The notes under the pieces: model-generated
The model's input: only the letters and a program-made list of their open reading frames with translations
What the model was told of the DNA's origin: nothing
Databases searched by the model: none
Assembly: GCF_902506425.1 (NCBI RefSeq)
Contig: NZ_LR732469.1
Coordinates: 248,001 to 312,000 of the forward strand
From: Novosphingobium sp. 9U
Lineage (GTDB): Bacteria > Pseudomonadota > Alphaproteobacteria > Sphingomonadales > Sphingomonadaceae
Direction: 5' to 3'
DNA: 64,000 bases
Position numbers and translations under genes: made by a program
Part shown: one piece after another, positions 1 through 9,201 of the stretch
How positions within the stretch are numbered: the first letter of the stretch is position 1
Layout: each line of letters begins with the position of its first letter

Positions 1-14
1 GCCGCCCACTCGCT

Positions 15-2444
15 TCATTGCACGGCCCCCTTCAGGATGGTGCGCACCTCTTGCGCGCAAGACGCAGCGCAGGCGCGTTCGGCCAAGGCAACGCACGCCG
101 CCATGTCGAGCCGGCGCACCGCGGCCTTGATCGCCGGGATCGCAGCAGGAGGCGCCGACAGCTCGGTCACGCCCAGGCCGATGAGCACCGGCGCAGCCAG
201 CGTGTCCGCGGCCAAGCCGCCGCACACACCGATCCACCGCCCATGCGAACGCGCGCCCTGCGCCGCCATGCCGATCAGGCGCAGCACGGCGGGGTGCAGA
301 GCGTCGACCTTGGCCGAAACCGCCGCGTTCCCGCGGTCGCAAGCGAGCGCATACTGAGTGAGGTCGTTGGTGCCGATCGACAGGAAGTCCGCCTCTGCGG
401 CGATCTGGTCGGCGAGCAGGGCGGCGGATGGTGTCTCGATCATCACGCCCAGCGCTACCGGCTTGCTGCGCCCGACGGCGGCGATCGCCCGATCGAGCAT
501 GGCGCGGACCGCGCGCAGCTCGGCAAGGTCGGTGATCATTGGCACCATGATGCGGCATTGCTCACCAGGAACACCTGCCACCGCCGCGCATAGCTGGGTC
601 TCCAGCAAGTCGGGCCGGGCGAGGCTGAGACGAACGCCGCGCAGGCCCAGCGCCGGGTTCTCCTCGTGCGCCGCGGGCAGGTAGGGCACCGGCTTGTCCC
701 CGCCGATGTCGAGCGTGCGCAAGATCAGCGGCCGATCGCCGAGCGTCGCCGCAATGCTGGCGTAGAGTGCGCGCTGCTCGTCCTCGTCGGGTGCGTGCTC
801 GCGATCGAGGAACAGGAACTCGGTGCGAAGCAGGCCGCAGCCTTCTGCTCCCGTCGAAACGGCAGCAGCCGCATCGGCGAGCGAGCCCAGGTTGGCGAAC
901 ACCTCGATCCGGGTGCCGTCCGCCATGTGGCAGAGTTCATGCGCCGAGGAGGCGTCCGCCGCGCGGCGCTCTCGCCGCTCGGCAATGGTCTGTGCGACGC
1001 TGGCCAGGCGATCGACTGCCGGTTCGCTCTCGATCCGGGCCGCGTCGGCATCCAGGATGATCGACTGTCCCTCAGGGATGGCGAGGACACCCTCGCCCGC
1101 AGCGACGATCATGGGAATACCGGCCGAACTGGCGAGAATGGCGACATGCGCGGTCGGGCCGCCTGCCGCCGTGACGATCCCGGCCAGTCGCGCTTGATCG
1201 AGCGCCAGGAACTGCGAAGGCAGCAAGTCCTGTGCGATCAGGATCGCGCTCTTGGGCAGCGCAGGCGGGGCTGCCTCGACGCCCGTGAGGGCCTGCACCA
1301 CTTGCTGGCCCACGTCCTCCAGATCGGCCGCGCGCTCCATCAGCAGGCTGTCGCCCGTGGCGCGCAGCACCGCCGCCGCTTGCTCGGTCGCAACGAGCCA
1401 GGCGTGCGCGGCGCTCCGCCCCTCCGCGATCTCGCGCTGGGCGGTGGCGAGCAGATCAGGGTCTTCGATCAAGGCACGGTGCGCCTCACCGATCGCGCCC
1501 GCCTGCATGGCGGCGGTCTGTCGGAGTGCGGCGTCGAGCGCCTCGCGCTCCAGCGCGACCCCGGCTCCGTCACGCGGAGGTGCCACGGTGCGGGCGCGGT
1601 AGTGGAACGCCTGGCCGATCGCGAGGCCGGGCGAGGCGCAGATGCCCCCGCCGCCCTGGGTACTCGGCTTCATGGGAGCTTCGGCGCCCTCCTCGTCCCC
1701 GAAGCGCTCGGCGGCAAAGGCGGCCAAGGCATCAAGCGCAGCCTCTGCATCCGCGCCGCTAGCCTCGGCTTCGATCCGCTGGCCGTGCTTGGCGGCCAGC
1801 GCCAGGAGCGATGTCGTACTGCGCGCATTGGCGAAGGCGTCGCCATTGCGAAGCGTCACCTCGGCGACATAGGGCCGCAGCAAGGCGACGATCCGCGCCG
1901 CCGGACGCGCGTGAATGCCATGCGGCGCGCTGATCTGGATCGTGCGCCGTGCGATGCTTCCGGTCCGCGTCTGCGGCGCCGCGGCGGCGCCTGCCTCGAC
2001 GCTGGCGAAGCGATCACCCGCGGCAAGCAGCCGTCCGGGCCGCTCCACGACGATCCGAGCCCCTTCGCTGACCACGACGATCGGCGTGATCAGGTCTTTG
2101 GCTGCGAGCGCAACGGCGTCGAGGTCGAAGCGGATCAGCGGATCGCCGACCGCCACCCGGTCGCCGGCGCGCACCTGTGCCTCGAAACCGCGGCCACCGA
2201 GCGCGACGGTTTCCAGCCCGATATGCATCAGCAGCTCGACGCCATTAGCCAGCAGCAGCGTGACCGCATGGGCGCTGTCGGGGATCGACAGGACCTGCGC
2301 CGCCGCCGGCGCGCGCAGCACAGCCTCTGTCGGATCGATCGCGGCACCAGGCCCCATCATGCCTTCGCCGAAGACCGGATCGGGCACGCTCGACAGCGGA
2401 GCGAGCCAGCCGGCGAACGGTGCGTGCAGAGCCACGGCGGTCAC
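15..2444 (-). CDS. nagF: Fused PTS phosphotransferase EIIA-HPr-EI (GlcNAc type)
   Basis: Single-chain version of the soluble PTS relay: enzyme I takes phosphate from PEP and passes it through HPr and EIIA to a membrane EIIBC. In order: EIIA-Glc-like domain (about 1-150, phospho-His in LLMHIGLE, near residue 74), HPr (about 165-255, active His in GIHARP, near 178), and enzyme I (about 285-809, active His in GGPTAHVAIL, motifs LRTLDIGGDKP, NPALGLRGVR, IGTNDLTQY, catalytic Cys in CGGLAAD). I start at GTG 2444, which overlaps the TGA of the hexosaminidase (GTGA). The in-frame ATG 66 bases further up would overlap that gene by 70 bases and adds an unconserved tail. No EIIBC permease is visible; it probably lies just left of the window. 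The neighbourhood points to N-acetylglucosamine. Length about 809 aa, complete. Confidence 0.93.
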   Translation of the reverse strand: MTAVALHAPFAGWLAPLSSVPDPVFGEGMMGPGAAIDPTEAVLRAPAAAQVLSIPDSAHAVTLLLANGVELLMHIGLETVALGGRGFEAQVRAGDRVAVGDPLIRFDLDAVALAAKDLITPIVVVSEGARIVVERPGRLLAAGDRFASVEAGAAAAPQTRTGSIARRTIQISAPHGIHARPAARIVALLRPYVAEVTLRNGDAFANARSTTSLLALAAKHGQRIEAEASGADAEAALDALAAFAAERFGDEEGAEAPMKPSTQGGGGICASPGLAIGQAFHYRARTVAPPRDGAGVALEREALDAALRQTAAMQAGAIGEAHRALIEDPDLLATAQREIAEGRSAAHAWLVATEQAAAVLRATGDSLLMERAADLEDVGQQVVQALTGVEAAPPALPKSAILIAQDLLPSQFLALDQARLAGIVTAAGGPTAHVAILASSAGIPMIVAAGEGVLAIPEGQSIILDADAARIESEPAVDRLASVAQTIAERRERRAADASSAHELCHMADGTRIEVFANLGSLADAAAAVSTGAEGCGLLRTEFLFLDREHAPDEDEQRALYASIAATLGDRPLILRTLDIGGDKPVPYLPAAHEENPALGLRGVRLSLARPDLLETQLCAAVAGVPGEQCRIMVPMITDLAELRAVRAMLDRAIAAVGRSKPVALGVMIETPSAALLADQIAAEADFLSIGTNDLTQYALACDRGNAAVSAKVDALHPAVLRLIGMAAQGARSHGRWIGVCGGLAADTLAAPVLIGLGVTELSAPPAAIPAIKAAVRRLDMAACVALAERACAASCAQEVRTILKGAVQ

Positions 2445-4384
2445 GGCAGCACTTCGGCCTTCTGCACGGCCCAGAGCGGATCGGGGCCCTTCGCCGTGTA
2501 GGTGATGCACAGGCTGCGTGCCGGGCGCGATAGCGGCGCTTCGAGCCGCGTGGTGCCCGGATTGTCAGCTGCCTTTGCCAGCGGCAGGACGGCCAGGCGA
2601 TCTCCTTCGCAGCCGTCGCGCACCTCGAACTCCCCGGCCGCCGTGGCGGGAGGCCGAAACACGATCTTGGCCCGGTCGGCGCCGAGTTGGTAGTTGAACG
2701 GCAGTTGCCCGACAGTCAGCGCGATCCTGCGCGCCTTGTCGCTGCCATCGAGCATCCAGCACGGATTCATGATGTCGACCAGGAGGCGCGCGCGCGGGCC
2801 GGTGGCGGGATAGTCGTCCTCCAGGTCGAGCGTCAGCTTGTCCGTGCAGGTGCGCAGCGGTCCTGCAGCTGGCGGATCCTGGAACGCGGTGTCGGCCGCG
2901 GCGAGCCCCAGCGGCCGCAGCCGGTCGAGCTGCGGACGCAGGCGACTGATGAAATCGGCGTAGCTTCCCTTGCTGGCCGACCACGCGATCTCCGCCACGG
3001 CACTCACGCGTGGGAACAGCATCCAGGCGGCGCGGTCTTCGGTGCGCACATGCTCGGTCCACAGGTTCGCCTGCAGGCCAAGGATATGGCGCCGCTGGTC
3101 AGGCGTCAGCGCAGCGGGCGCAGGGTCGAAAGCGTAAACGTCCGCCAGGCTGACCACCATGCCGCGGCCGGGCGGCTCCTGCGGACCGGTGCCCTGGCGA
3201 TGGTCGAGATAGAGCACGGGCGCCGGGCTGAGGATCGTGTCGTGCCCGCTGCGCGCTGCGGTGATCGCGCCGTCAATGCCGCGCCATGACATGACGGTGG
3301 CATCGGCAGGCACTCCGCCTTCCAGCACTTCGTCCCAACCGATCATGCGCCGGCCATGCTCGGCCAGGAGCTTCCCGACGCGAGCCATGAACCAGCCTTG
3401 CAGCGCGTTCTCGTCCTTGAGGCCGAGCGCCTTGATCCTGGCCTGGATCGACGGGTCGGTCTTCCACTGCTCCTTGGCCGCCTCGTCCCCGCCGATGTGG
3501 ATCCAGGGCGAGGGGAACAGCTCCATCACCTCGGTCAGGACATCCTGGAGGAACCCGAAGGTCGGCTCGTCGGTGTTATAGAGCCAGGGGAACACGCCCC
3601 AGTCCGACCACACGTCTTTGGGCAGCGGAACGCCCATGCCGAGCTTCGGATAAGCGCGGATCGCGGACGTCGCATGGCCCGGCATCTCGATCTCGGGTAC
3701 GATGACGATGCCGCGCTCCGCCGCATAGGCGACCAGCGCACGCACTTCGGCCTGCGTGTAAAAGCCGCTGACTGGCGGCAGCGCCGGTGCTCCGGGAGCA
3801 CTCGCCGGTACGCGCGAGCCGGACACTTGCGTCAGGCGCGGGTACTTGCGGATCTCCAGCCGCCAGCCCTGGTCGTCGACCAGGTGCCAGTGCAGGCGGT
3901 TGAGCTTGTGCGCCTCCATCCAGTCGAGCAGGTGGCGGATGAACGCGGGTGACTGAAAGTGGCGCGCGCTGTCCAGCATGACCCCACGCCAGGCGAAACG
4001 CGGCGCGTCGGTGATGGTCACCTCCGGAACGCGGTGATCGGCGCCTTGGCTGGCGAGCTGCCAGAACGTGACGGCGCCGTGGATCAGACCCGCCTCGTCC
4101 GTTGCGGTGATCGTCGCACCGCTCTTGTCGGTGATCAGGCGGTAGCCCTCCGCGGGCATGCCCGGTTTCAGGACAAACCGAACCCGGTAGCCCGAAGCAC
4201 TCTCCGCAATGCCCTGGCTGGCGAGGAGCTCCTTCAAGCGGGCACCAGCCTGCCGGGCGTCACCTTCGATCCGCACCGATCGCAGCGCCCTGCCCTCGCC
4301 CTGCACCGCCACGCTCTGCGGCTGCGGGAGGAGTCGCGGCTGCGCGGCGGTGAGCGCGCTGGCGAGTATCAGACCCAACATCAT
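2441..4384 (-). CDS. Exported beta-N-acetylhexosaminidase, GH20
   Basis: Hydrolyses terminal GlcNAc from chitin oligosaccharides, probably in the periplasm, supplying substrate to the PTS encoded next. A short signal peptide (MMLGLILASALTAAQ) is followed by a GH20 N-terminal domain (about 20-125) and the catalytic barrel (about 130-480) with the D-E catalytic pair at residues 300-301 in HIGGDE. Other family signatures are RGVMLDSARHF, HWHLVDDQGWRLEI and EIEMPGHATSAI. The last ~140 residues form a beta-rich extension with a few Cys. A GAGGGG ribosome-binding site precedes the ATGATG start. The gene is coupled to the fused PTS protein by a GTGA overlap and lies about 120 bases after the TonB receptor, from which it is separated by a strong hairpin. 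Confidence 0.95.
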   Translation of the reverse strand: MMLGLILASALTAAQPRLLPQPQSVAVQGEGRALRSVRIEGDARQAGARLKELLASQGIAESASGYRVRFVLKPGMPAEGYRLITDKSGATITATDEAGLIHGAVTFWQLASQGADHRVPEVTITDAPRFAWRGVMLDSARHFQSPAFIRHLLDWMEAHKLNRLHWHLVDDQGWRLEIRKYPRLTQVSGSRVPASAPGAPALPPVSGFYTQAEVRALVAYAAERGIVIVPEIEMPGHATSAIRAYPKLGMGVPLPKDVWSDWGVFPWLYNTDEPTFGFLQDVLTEVMELFPSPWIHIGGDEAAKEQWKTDPSIQARIKALGLKDENALQGWFMARVGKLLAEHGRRMIGWDEVLEGGVPADATVMSWRGIDGAITAARSGHDTILSPAPVLYLDHRQGTGPQEPPGRGMVVSLADVYAFDPAPAALTPDQRRHILGLQANLWTEHVRTEDRAAWMLFPRVSAVAEIAWSASKGSYADFISRLRPQLDRLRPLGLAAADTAFQDPPAAGPLRTCTDKLTLDLEDDYPATGPRARLLVDIMNPCWMLDGSDKARRIALTVGQLPFNYQLGADRAKIVFRPPATAAGEFEVRDGCEGDRLAVLPLAKAADNPGTTRLEAPLSRPARSLCITYTAKGPDPLWAVQKAEVLP

Positions 4385-4457
4385 GCCGTCCCCTCGCGCT
4401 CCCGGCTCATGCCCGGCTTGTGGACTGTAAGCCCGTTCGCGGACATGGGCGAGATGT

Positions 4458-4496
4458 CATCCCGGCCTGGTCGGGAGAGAGGTCCAGGCCGGGATG
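4458..4496 (-). repeat. 13-bp perfect inverted repeat between receptor and hexosaminidase
   Basis: CATCCCGGCCTGG at 4458-4470 pairs perfectly with CCAGGCCGGGATG at 4484-4496 around a 13-base loop. It sits 10 bases after the TonB receptor stop and 74 bases before the hexosaminidase start, all on the minus strand. No U-tract follows it, so it looks more like an mRNA-stabilising or partial attenuation structure than a full terminator. Such an element would let the receptor be made in excess of the downstream enzymes. Confidence 0.7.
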
Positions 4497-4505
4497 CGCG
4501 CAAGC

Positions 4506-7232
4506 TCAGTACTTCAGGCGGACGCCGGCATAGAAGATCCGGCCGTTGTCGTAGAGCGCGCGGAACGCCGTTGTCTCGCCCGCGTACTGGTGGATCTTCT
4601 CGTTGGTGAGGTTTACCGCGTCCGCCGTCACCGCGATGTTGTCGGTGACCCGCACGTTGACCGAGGCATCGAGCGACTCGGTCGCCGACTGGTTCAGCTG
4701 CGCCGCGCGATCGATGTTGATGAAGAACTTCGAGCGGTAGTTGTACGACAGCCGGGCCGAGAGCCAATCGTTCTCGAAGTATCCGGTCAGGTTCAGCGCG
4801 TGCTTCGAATTGCCCGGGATCGGATCGCCCGAGTCCGACTTCGCATCGGAGTAGGTGTAGTTGACGATGGCACCGAACGGTCCCCAGATCCGGCGCGAAG
4901 CCTGTAGCTCGATGCCCTTGTTAGTGCCGCCCGAGCCGTTCGACCGGCGGTTGATGTCGAACAGGCAGTTATAGAGGTTGGCATTGGCCGTGCCCGCGGA
5001 CTGGCAGCGTGCAAGGTTTGGCGTCGAGGTCTCGACCGGAAACACCTCCTGCACCGTGCGGTTGACGATGTAGGACTTGATGTCCTTGTAGTAGAGCGCC
5101 GCAGCGAAGATGGTTTCGCGATCGGGGTAGAACTCGATCGAGAGATCGGCGCCGTTCGCACGGTAGGGCTTCACGTTCGGATCGCCACCGTCACCCGACA
5201 GCGCGCCCGGGTTCAGGCTCACGCGGGGAACGATGTCGGTGTAGTCGGGGCGTGCCACCGTGCGGCCCGCGGCGAAGCGCACGACGAACTGCGGCGAGAG
5301 ATCGAGCGCCAGGTTCACGCTGGGCAGGATGTCGGTGTAGGCCTTTTTGACCGAGATCGGCAGGTAGACGCCGAAGGCATTGTCGGTCACCGCGCCCGGC
5401 GTGTTCGCCGGCACGCCCAGCTGATTGCCGCTCGACTTCTGCTCGGTGCGGATCACGCGGACGCCGAAGTTGCCGTGGAACGCGTCGCCCGGGCGGCCGA
5501 TCTTGGCCATCGCATAACCGCCGTAGGTTTTCTCGTTGATCGAGAAGTTCTCCGGCGGGTTGAGGATGCGTGCGCGCGCGGAGTCCGGAAGCGCCTTGAT
5601 GATCTGCGCCAGCTTGGCGGCGTCGATGTTGAAGTAGCTCGTCAGAGTGCCTGGCCGGGCGATGTTGTCCAGGAAGTCGTCGGGCGTGGAGCCGCCGGCG
5701 AAGTCGTCCGAAGTGCACGGCGCGCCGCCGCAGCCGGTGCTGGAAAGCGGCACGAAGAAGCCGCCGTAGGTCGTCGCCAGGAAGAAGGTGTTGCGATCGT
5801 GATCGGTGTACTTGCCGCCGACTTTGATTGCGGAGAGCGCGCCCAGATCGAGCTCGTGCTCCCAATCGGCGTAGATGTACTTCTCTTTATCGCGGTTGCC
5901 GATCGAATGGTACGAAGCAAAATCGAAGATTAGGCTGGACGGATCGTTGGGGTTGATGCCGCCGCCGTAGCTGACCTCGGGCACTTTGCCGTCGGTCATG
6001 TCGAAGGTGAATGAGCCGGGCGCGCCGCCTTCGTAGAAGGGCTGGTTCTTGGTGTCGCCCTTGGCCTTGGTCAGGCCCACCTTGACGTGGACGGTGTCCG
6101 CATCGGTCGGCTTCCAGGTCGTATCGAAGTCCGCCGACCACGTCTGCGCCAGCGCTTGGCGGTAGATCGCGTCGTAGACCACGGCGCGGCCCGTGGGCGT
6201 CGACGTGATCGTGCCGGATGTCACGGTGCCGTTCTGGACCACCGCGTTAGTCAGCGTGCCACCGCCCCCCAGCGCGTTCGAGCCCCAGGCCATGAAGTTG
6301 CGGTTAAAGTTGTCGGCGTTGAACCGCGAGTAAAGGCCGGTCGCGACGATCTCCAGCGTGTCGGACGGCTTGAATTGCAGCTCGATGTTGGCGCCATAAC
6401 GCTCGCGCTTTTGCTCGAAGAAGGCCGAGCCGATGAGCGAGGGCACTTGCGCCGCCTGGCCGTTGACCGTGGTGGCGGTATAACCCAGCACCTCGACACC
6501 ATCGCGGCGAATGCGGCGCTTCTGGTAGACGGCGCCAATCAGCACGCCGAAGGTCTCGTCCGCGTTCTTCCAGCTGAGCAGGCCCGATGCCTGCGGATCG
6601 ATCTTGTCCGAACGCTCGGAGTAGACGCCCTGCACCGAGCCCGACAGCGACCAGGCATCTAGGTCCAGCGGATGGCGGGTGTGCACGTTGATGGTGCCGC
6701 CGATGCCGCCCTCTTCCACGTCGGCCTGCGCGCTCTTGTAGACGTCGAGCTGGCCGACGATTTCGGCGGGAAGGGTCAGGTAGTTGAACGACCGCGTGGC
6801 GGAGAGCTGGTCCTCGATGAACCAGTCGGCTGTGGCGATGGCATGGCCGTTGACCAGCGTCTTGGTGAGGTTTGGCGCGGTGCCGCGCAGCGAGACGCGT
6901 TCGCCTTCGCCGAAGGTGCGGTTGATGACGATGCCGGGAATGCGCTGCAGCGCCTCGGCGACGTTCTTGTCGGGGAACTTGCCGATATCCTCGGCGGTGA
7001 TCACGTCGGCGACGATGTCCGACTTGCGCTTGGCATCGATCGAGGCCCGCAGCGAGCCGCGGATGCCGGTCACGACGATGTCGTTCTCGTCTGCGGCACC
7101 CGTATCGTTCGGCGGCGGCGTCACTGCGCCCGACGGCGCCGTGTCAGTCGGCGCGGTGTCTTGCGCGGAGGCTGCGCTTGCCATCAGCGCCAGTGCGCTC
7201 GCCGTGCCGTAAACTAATCCCCGAATGGCCAT
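4506..7232 (-). CDS. TonB-dependent receptor, Xanthomonas/Caulobacter type, likely chitooligosaccharide uptake
   Basis: Outer-membrane active transporter of 908 aa. It has a signal peptide (cleavage near ASAQD), a low-complexity linker, a TonB box (DENDIVVTGI), and a plug domain with SDIVADVITAEDIGKFPD and VSLRGTAPN, typical of the sphingomonad/Xanthomonas subfamily of carbohydrate receptors. A 22-strand barrel ends in a C-terminal aromatic residue (RLKY). The start is preceded by AAGGGGA seven bases upstream. It is first in the leftward arm of the GlcNAc locus and faces the GntR regulator across a short promoter region. The substrate is inferred from its neighbours: GH20 hexosaminidase, PTS, NagB and NagA. 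Confidence 0.93.
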   Translation of the reverse strand: MAIRGLVYGTASALALMASAASAQDTAPTDTAPSGAVTPPPNDTGAADENDIVVTGIRGSLRASIDAKRKSDIVADVITAEDIGKFPDKNVAEALQRIPGIVINRTFGEGERVSLRGTAPNLTKTLVNGHAIATADWFIEDQLSATRSFNYLTLPAEIVGQLDVYKSAQADVEEGGIGGTINVHTRHPLDLDAWSLSGSVQGVYSERSDKIDPQASGLLSWKNADETFGVLIGAVYQKRRIRRDGVEVLGYTATTVNGQAAQVPSLIGSAFFEQKRERYGANIELQFKPSDTLEIVATGLYSRFNADNFNRNFMAWGSNALGGGGTLTNAVVQNGTVTSGTITSTPTGRAVVYDAIYRQALAQTWSADFDTTWKPTDADTVHVKVGLTKAKGDTKNQPFYEGGAPGSFTFDMTDGKVPEVSYGGGINPNDPSSLIFDFASYHSIGNRDKEKYIYADWEHELDLGALSAIKVGGKYTDHDRNTFFLATTYGGFFVPLSSTGCGGAPCTSDDFAGGSTPDDFLDNIARPGTLTSYFNIDAAKLAQIIKALPDSARARILNPPENFSINEKTYGGYAMAKIGRPGDAFHGNFGVRVIRTEQKSSGNQLGVPANTPGAVTDNAFGVYLPISVKKAYTDILPSVNLALDLSPQFVVRFAAGRTVARPDYTDIVPRVSLNPGALSGDGGDPNVKPYRANGADLSIEFYPDRETIFAAALYYKDIKSYIVNRTVQEVFPVETSTPNLARCQSAGTANANLYNCLFDINRRSNGSGGTNKGIELQASRRIWGPFGAIVNYTYSDAKSDSGDPIPGNSKHALNLTGYFENDWLSARLSYNYRSKFFINIDRAAQLNQSATESLDASVNVRVTDNIAVTADAVNLTNEKIHQYAGETTAFRALYDNGRIFYAGVRLKY

Positions 7233-7261
7233 GATCGATTCCCCTTCGAACTGAACCTTGC

Positions 7262-7394
7262 TGGTCTACAAGTAAGTACCACTTACATACCAATATCCAT
7301 ACCATCTCCCCCGAATCGAACGCCGTCAAGGGGTGTTTGCGACATTTTTGTTTCAGACGAGATTAGGGCTTGGCAAGTGGTCTGCTATTGGTCT
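7262..7394. promoter_or_regulatory. Divergent GlcNAc promoter region with repeated TGGTCT half-sites
   Basis: Between the TonB receptor (left) and GntR gene (right) TGGTCT occurs three times: 7262-7267, 7378-7383 and 7389-7394, the last two as direct repeats 11 bases apart. Next to the first copy lies GTAAGTaccACTTAC, a perfect 6-bp inverted repeat, with more ACC/TACCA motifs beside it. TGGTCT is the half-site of operators bound by NagR/DasR-type GntR repressors (family knowledge), so I read these as sites for the adjacent regulator. The assignment is an inference. Confidence 0.5.
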
Positions 7395-7423
7395 TATATG
7401 CAGCAGATGATGGAAGAGACGAC

Positions 7424-8167
7424 ATGGCCAACCTGGCAGGACTGATCGGCGCGCTCGACGATGGCGGGCGCGGCTCGCTCTATGCGAAGCTGCGCGACGC
7501 CCTTCGCGATGCGATCGACCGCGGCGTGCTCAAGCCGCAGGAGGCGCTACCGGCCGAACGCGACATGGCGCAGGACTTCGGGATCTCGCGCATCACCGTG
7601 CGCAAAGCGCTCGATTCGCTTGTGGCCGACGGCCTGCTCACACGCCGGCAGGGTGCGGGCACCTTCGTCGCCGGACGGGTGGAGAAGCAGTTCTCCAAGC
7701 TGTCCTCGTTCTCGGAAGACATGGCGGCGCGCGGGCGCTCGGTGCGTAGCGAGTGGCTGCACCAGGCCGAAGGCGCGGTGACGCCGGACGAGGCGCTGAT
7801 GCTGGGCCTCAGCCCCGGCAGCGCCGTCTACCGCTTCAACCGCATCCGCTATGCCGACGAGCTGCCGATGGCGCTGGAGCACGCGGTCATACCGGGCTTC
7901 GCGCTCAGTGGCCTCGATGTGGTCGGACGCTCGCTCTACGCGGCGCTGCAGGACGCCGGCATGCGGCCGGTCCGCGCGCTGCAGCGGTTGCGCGCCGTGT
8001 CGTTCGATGCCGATCAGGCCAAGCTGCTGGGCATCGAGCCGGGCGCGCCGGGCCTGTTCATCGAACGCCGAGGCTTCCTGGACGATGGCCGCGCCGTGGA
8101 AGCGACGCAGAGCTGGTACCGCGGCGATGCCTACGACTTCGTCGCCGAACTCAACACACGGGCATGA
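7424..8167 (+). CDS. GntR/HutC (UTRA) transcriptional regulator of the GlcNAc locus
   Basis: 247-aa repressor with an N-terminal winged helix (about 25-90: LPAERDMAQDFGISRITVRKALDSL) and a UTRA effector domain (about 105-245), the NagR/NagQ/DasR architecture that senses GlcNAc-6-P or GlcN-6-P in other bacteria. I start at ATG 7424, preceded by GGAAGAG. A TTG 54 bases upstream is in frame but has no ribosome site and overlaps the promoter region. The stop overlaps the ATG of the NagB-II gene (ATGA), so regulator and deaminase are coupled. It probably autoregulates and represses both arms. Confidence 0.92.
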   Translation: MANLAGLIGALDDGGRGSLYAKLRDALRDAIDRGVLKPQEALPAERDMAQDFGISRITVRKALDSLVADGLLTRRQGAGTFVAGRVEKQFSKLSSFSEDMAARGRSVRSEWLHQAEGAVTPDEALMLGLSPGSAVYRFNRIRYADELPMALEHAVIPGFALSGLDVVGRSLYAALQDAGMRPVRALQRLRAVSFDADQAKLLGIEPGAPGLFIERRGFLDDGRAVEATQSWYRGDAYDFVAELNTRA

Positions 8168-9201
8168 CCATGGCAGCACCTGAGACTACGCGCATGTTCG
8201 CCGAGGCTGCAGAGGCCGGCGAAGTCGTGGCGCGGCAACTGGCCGACAACGCGGACACGCTCGCCGCCTTGGGCGAGGCCCTGCGCGAGCGGGCTCCGCG
8301 CGGCGTCCTCACTTGCGCACGCGGCAGTTCAGATCATGCCGCCACCTTCGCCAAGTACCTGATCGAGACGCGCGTACAGGTGCTGACCACTTCGGCCGCG
8401 CCTTCGATCGCGTCGATCTACGGCACGCCGCCGATGACCGGGGACATGCTGGCGATCGCCATCTCGCAGTCAGGCAAGAGCCCCGACATCCTCGCCACTT
8501 TGCAGGCGGCAAAAGCGGCCGGCGCGCGCACTCTAGCGCTGGTCAATGTCGAGGACTCGCCGCTGGCGAGCCTGGCGGACACCATGCTGCCGCTGCGTGC
8601 GGGCCCGGAGACGAGCGTCGCCGCGACCAAGTCCTTCATCGCGACCTTGGCCGCCATCACGGCGCTGGTCGCCAGCTGGACTCGGGACGAGCCGCTTGCC
8701 GAGGATCTCGCCAGCCTGCCCGAGCTGTTGCCGCAGGCCTTTGCGTGCGACTGGTCGGCGATGGTCGATGCGCTCGCCTCGGCAAAGGGCCTCTACGTGA
8801 TCGGCCGTGGTCTCGGCCTTGGTGTGGCGCAGGAGGCGGCGCTCAAGTTCAAGGAGACGTGCGGACTCCATGCCGAAGCCTTCAGCGCCGCCGAAGTGAA
8901 GCACGGCCCGATGGCGCTGGTCGGCCCGGACTTCCCGCTGCTGGTGTTCCGCCAGGATGACGAGACCGCGGGCGGCACCGACGCCTTGGTGGCCGAGATG
9001 GTCGCGCGCGGCGGCACCGTTCTCCTCGCCGGCGGCGAAGCACCCGGCGCGATCGCCATGCCCTTGCCGGTGGCAAGCGCAGCAGTGCAGCCGATCCTTG
9101 CGATTCAGGCCTTCTACCGCGCCGCGAACACGCTTTCGCTGCGGCGCGGCTTCGATCCGGACCGCCCACCCTATCTCGCCAAGGTGACCGAGACGGTCTG
9201 A
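8164..9201 (+). CDS. nagB-II: Glucosamine-6-phosphate deaminase, SIS-domain type (NagB-II)
   Basis: Converts GlcN-6-P to fructose-6-P and ammonia. It has two tandem SIS domains related to the isomerase half of GlmS, with RGSSDHAA, AISQSGKSPD, and AAEVKHGPMAL near the C-terminus, and lacks any glutaminase domain. That distinguishes it from GlmS and matches the NagB-II family of proteobacteria. Length 345 aa. The ATG overlaps the regulator stop; a second ATG six bases on is an alternative start. Its stop overlaps the nagA ATG by one base (TGATG). Confidence 0.92.
   Translation: MTMAAPETTRMFAEAAEAGEVVARQLADNADTLAALGEALRERAPRGVLTCARGSSDHAATFAKYLIETRVQVLTTSAAPSIASIYGTPPMTGDMLAIAISQSGKSPDILATLQAAKAAGARTLALVNVEDSPLASLADTMLPLRAGPETSVAATKSFIATLAAITALVASWTRDEPLAEDLASLPELLPQAFACDWSAMVDALASAKGLYVIGRGLGLGVAQEAALKFKETCGLHAEAFSAAEVKHGPMALVGPDFPLLVFRQDDETAGGTDALVAEMVARGGTVLLAGGEAPGAIAMPLPVASAAVQPILAIQAFYRAANTLSLRRGFDPDRPPYLAKVTETV

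Noticed and set aside
666..2501. 611-codon rightward frame opposite the fused PTS gene
   Set aside because: Antisense of a gene with full EIIA, HPr and EI motifs; high GC keeps the opposite frame open. No ribosome site or domain.
2445..2510. ATG 2510 as start of the fused PTS protein
   Set aside because: Adds 22 residues inside the hexosaminidase gene; GTG 2444 gives the coupled GTGA junction and the usual N-terminus.
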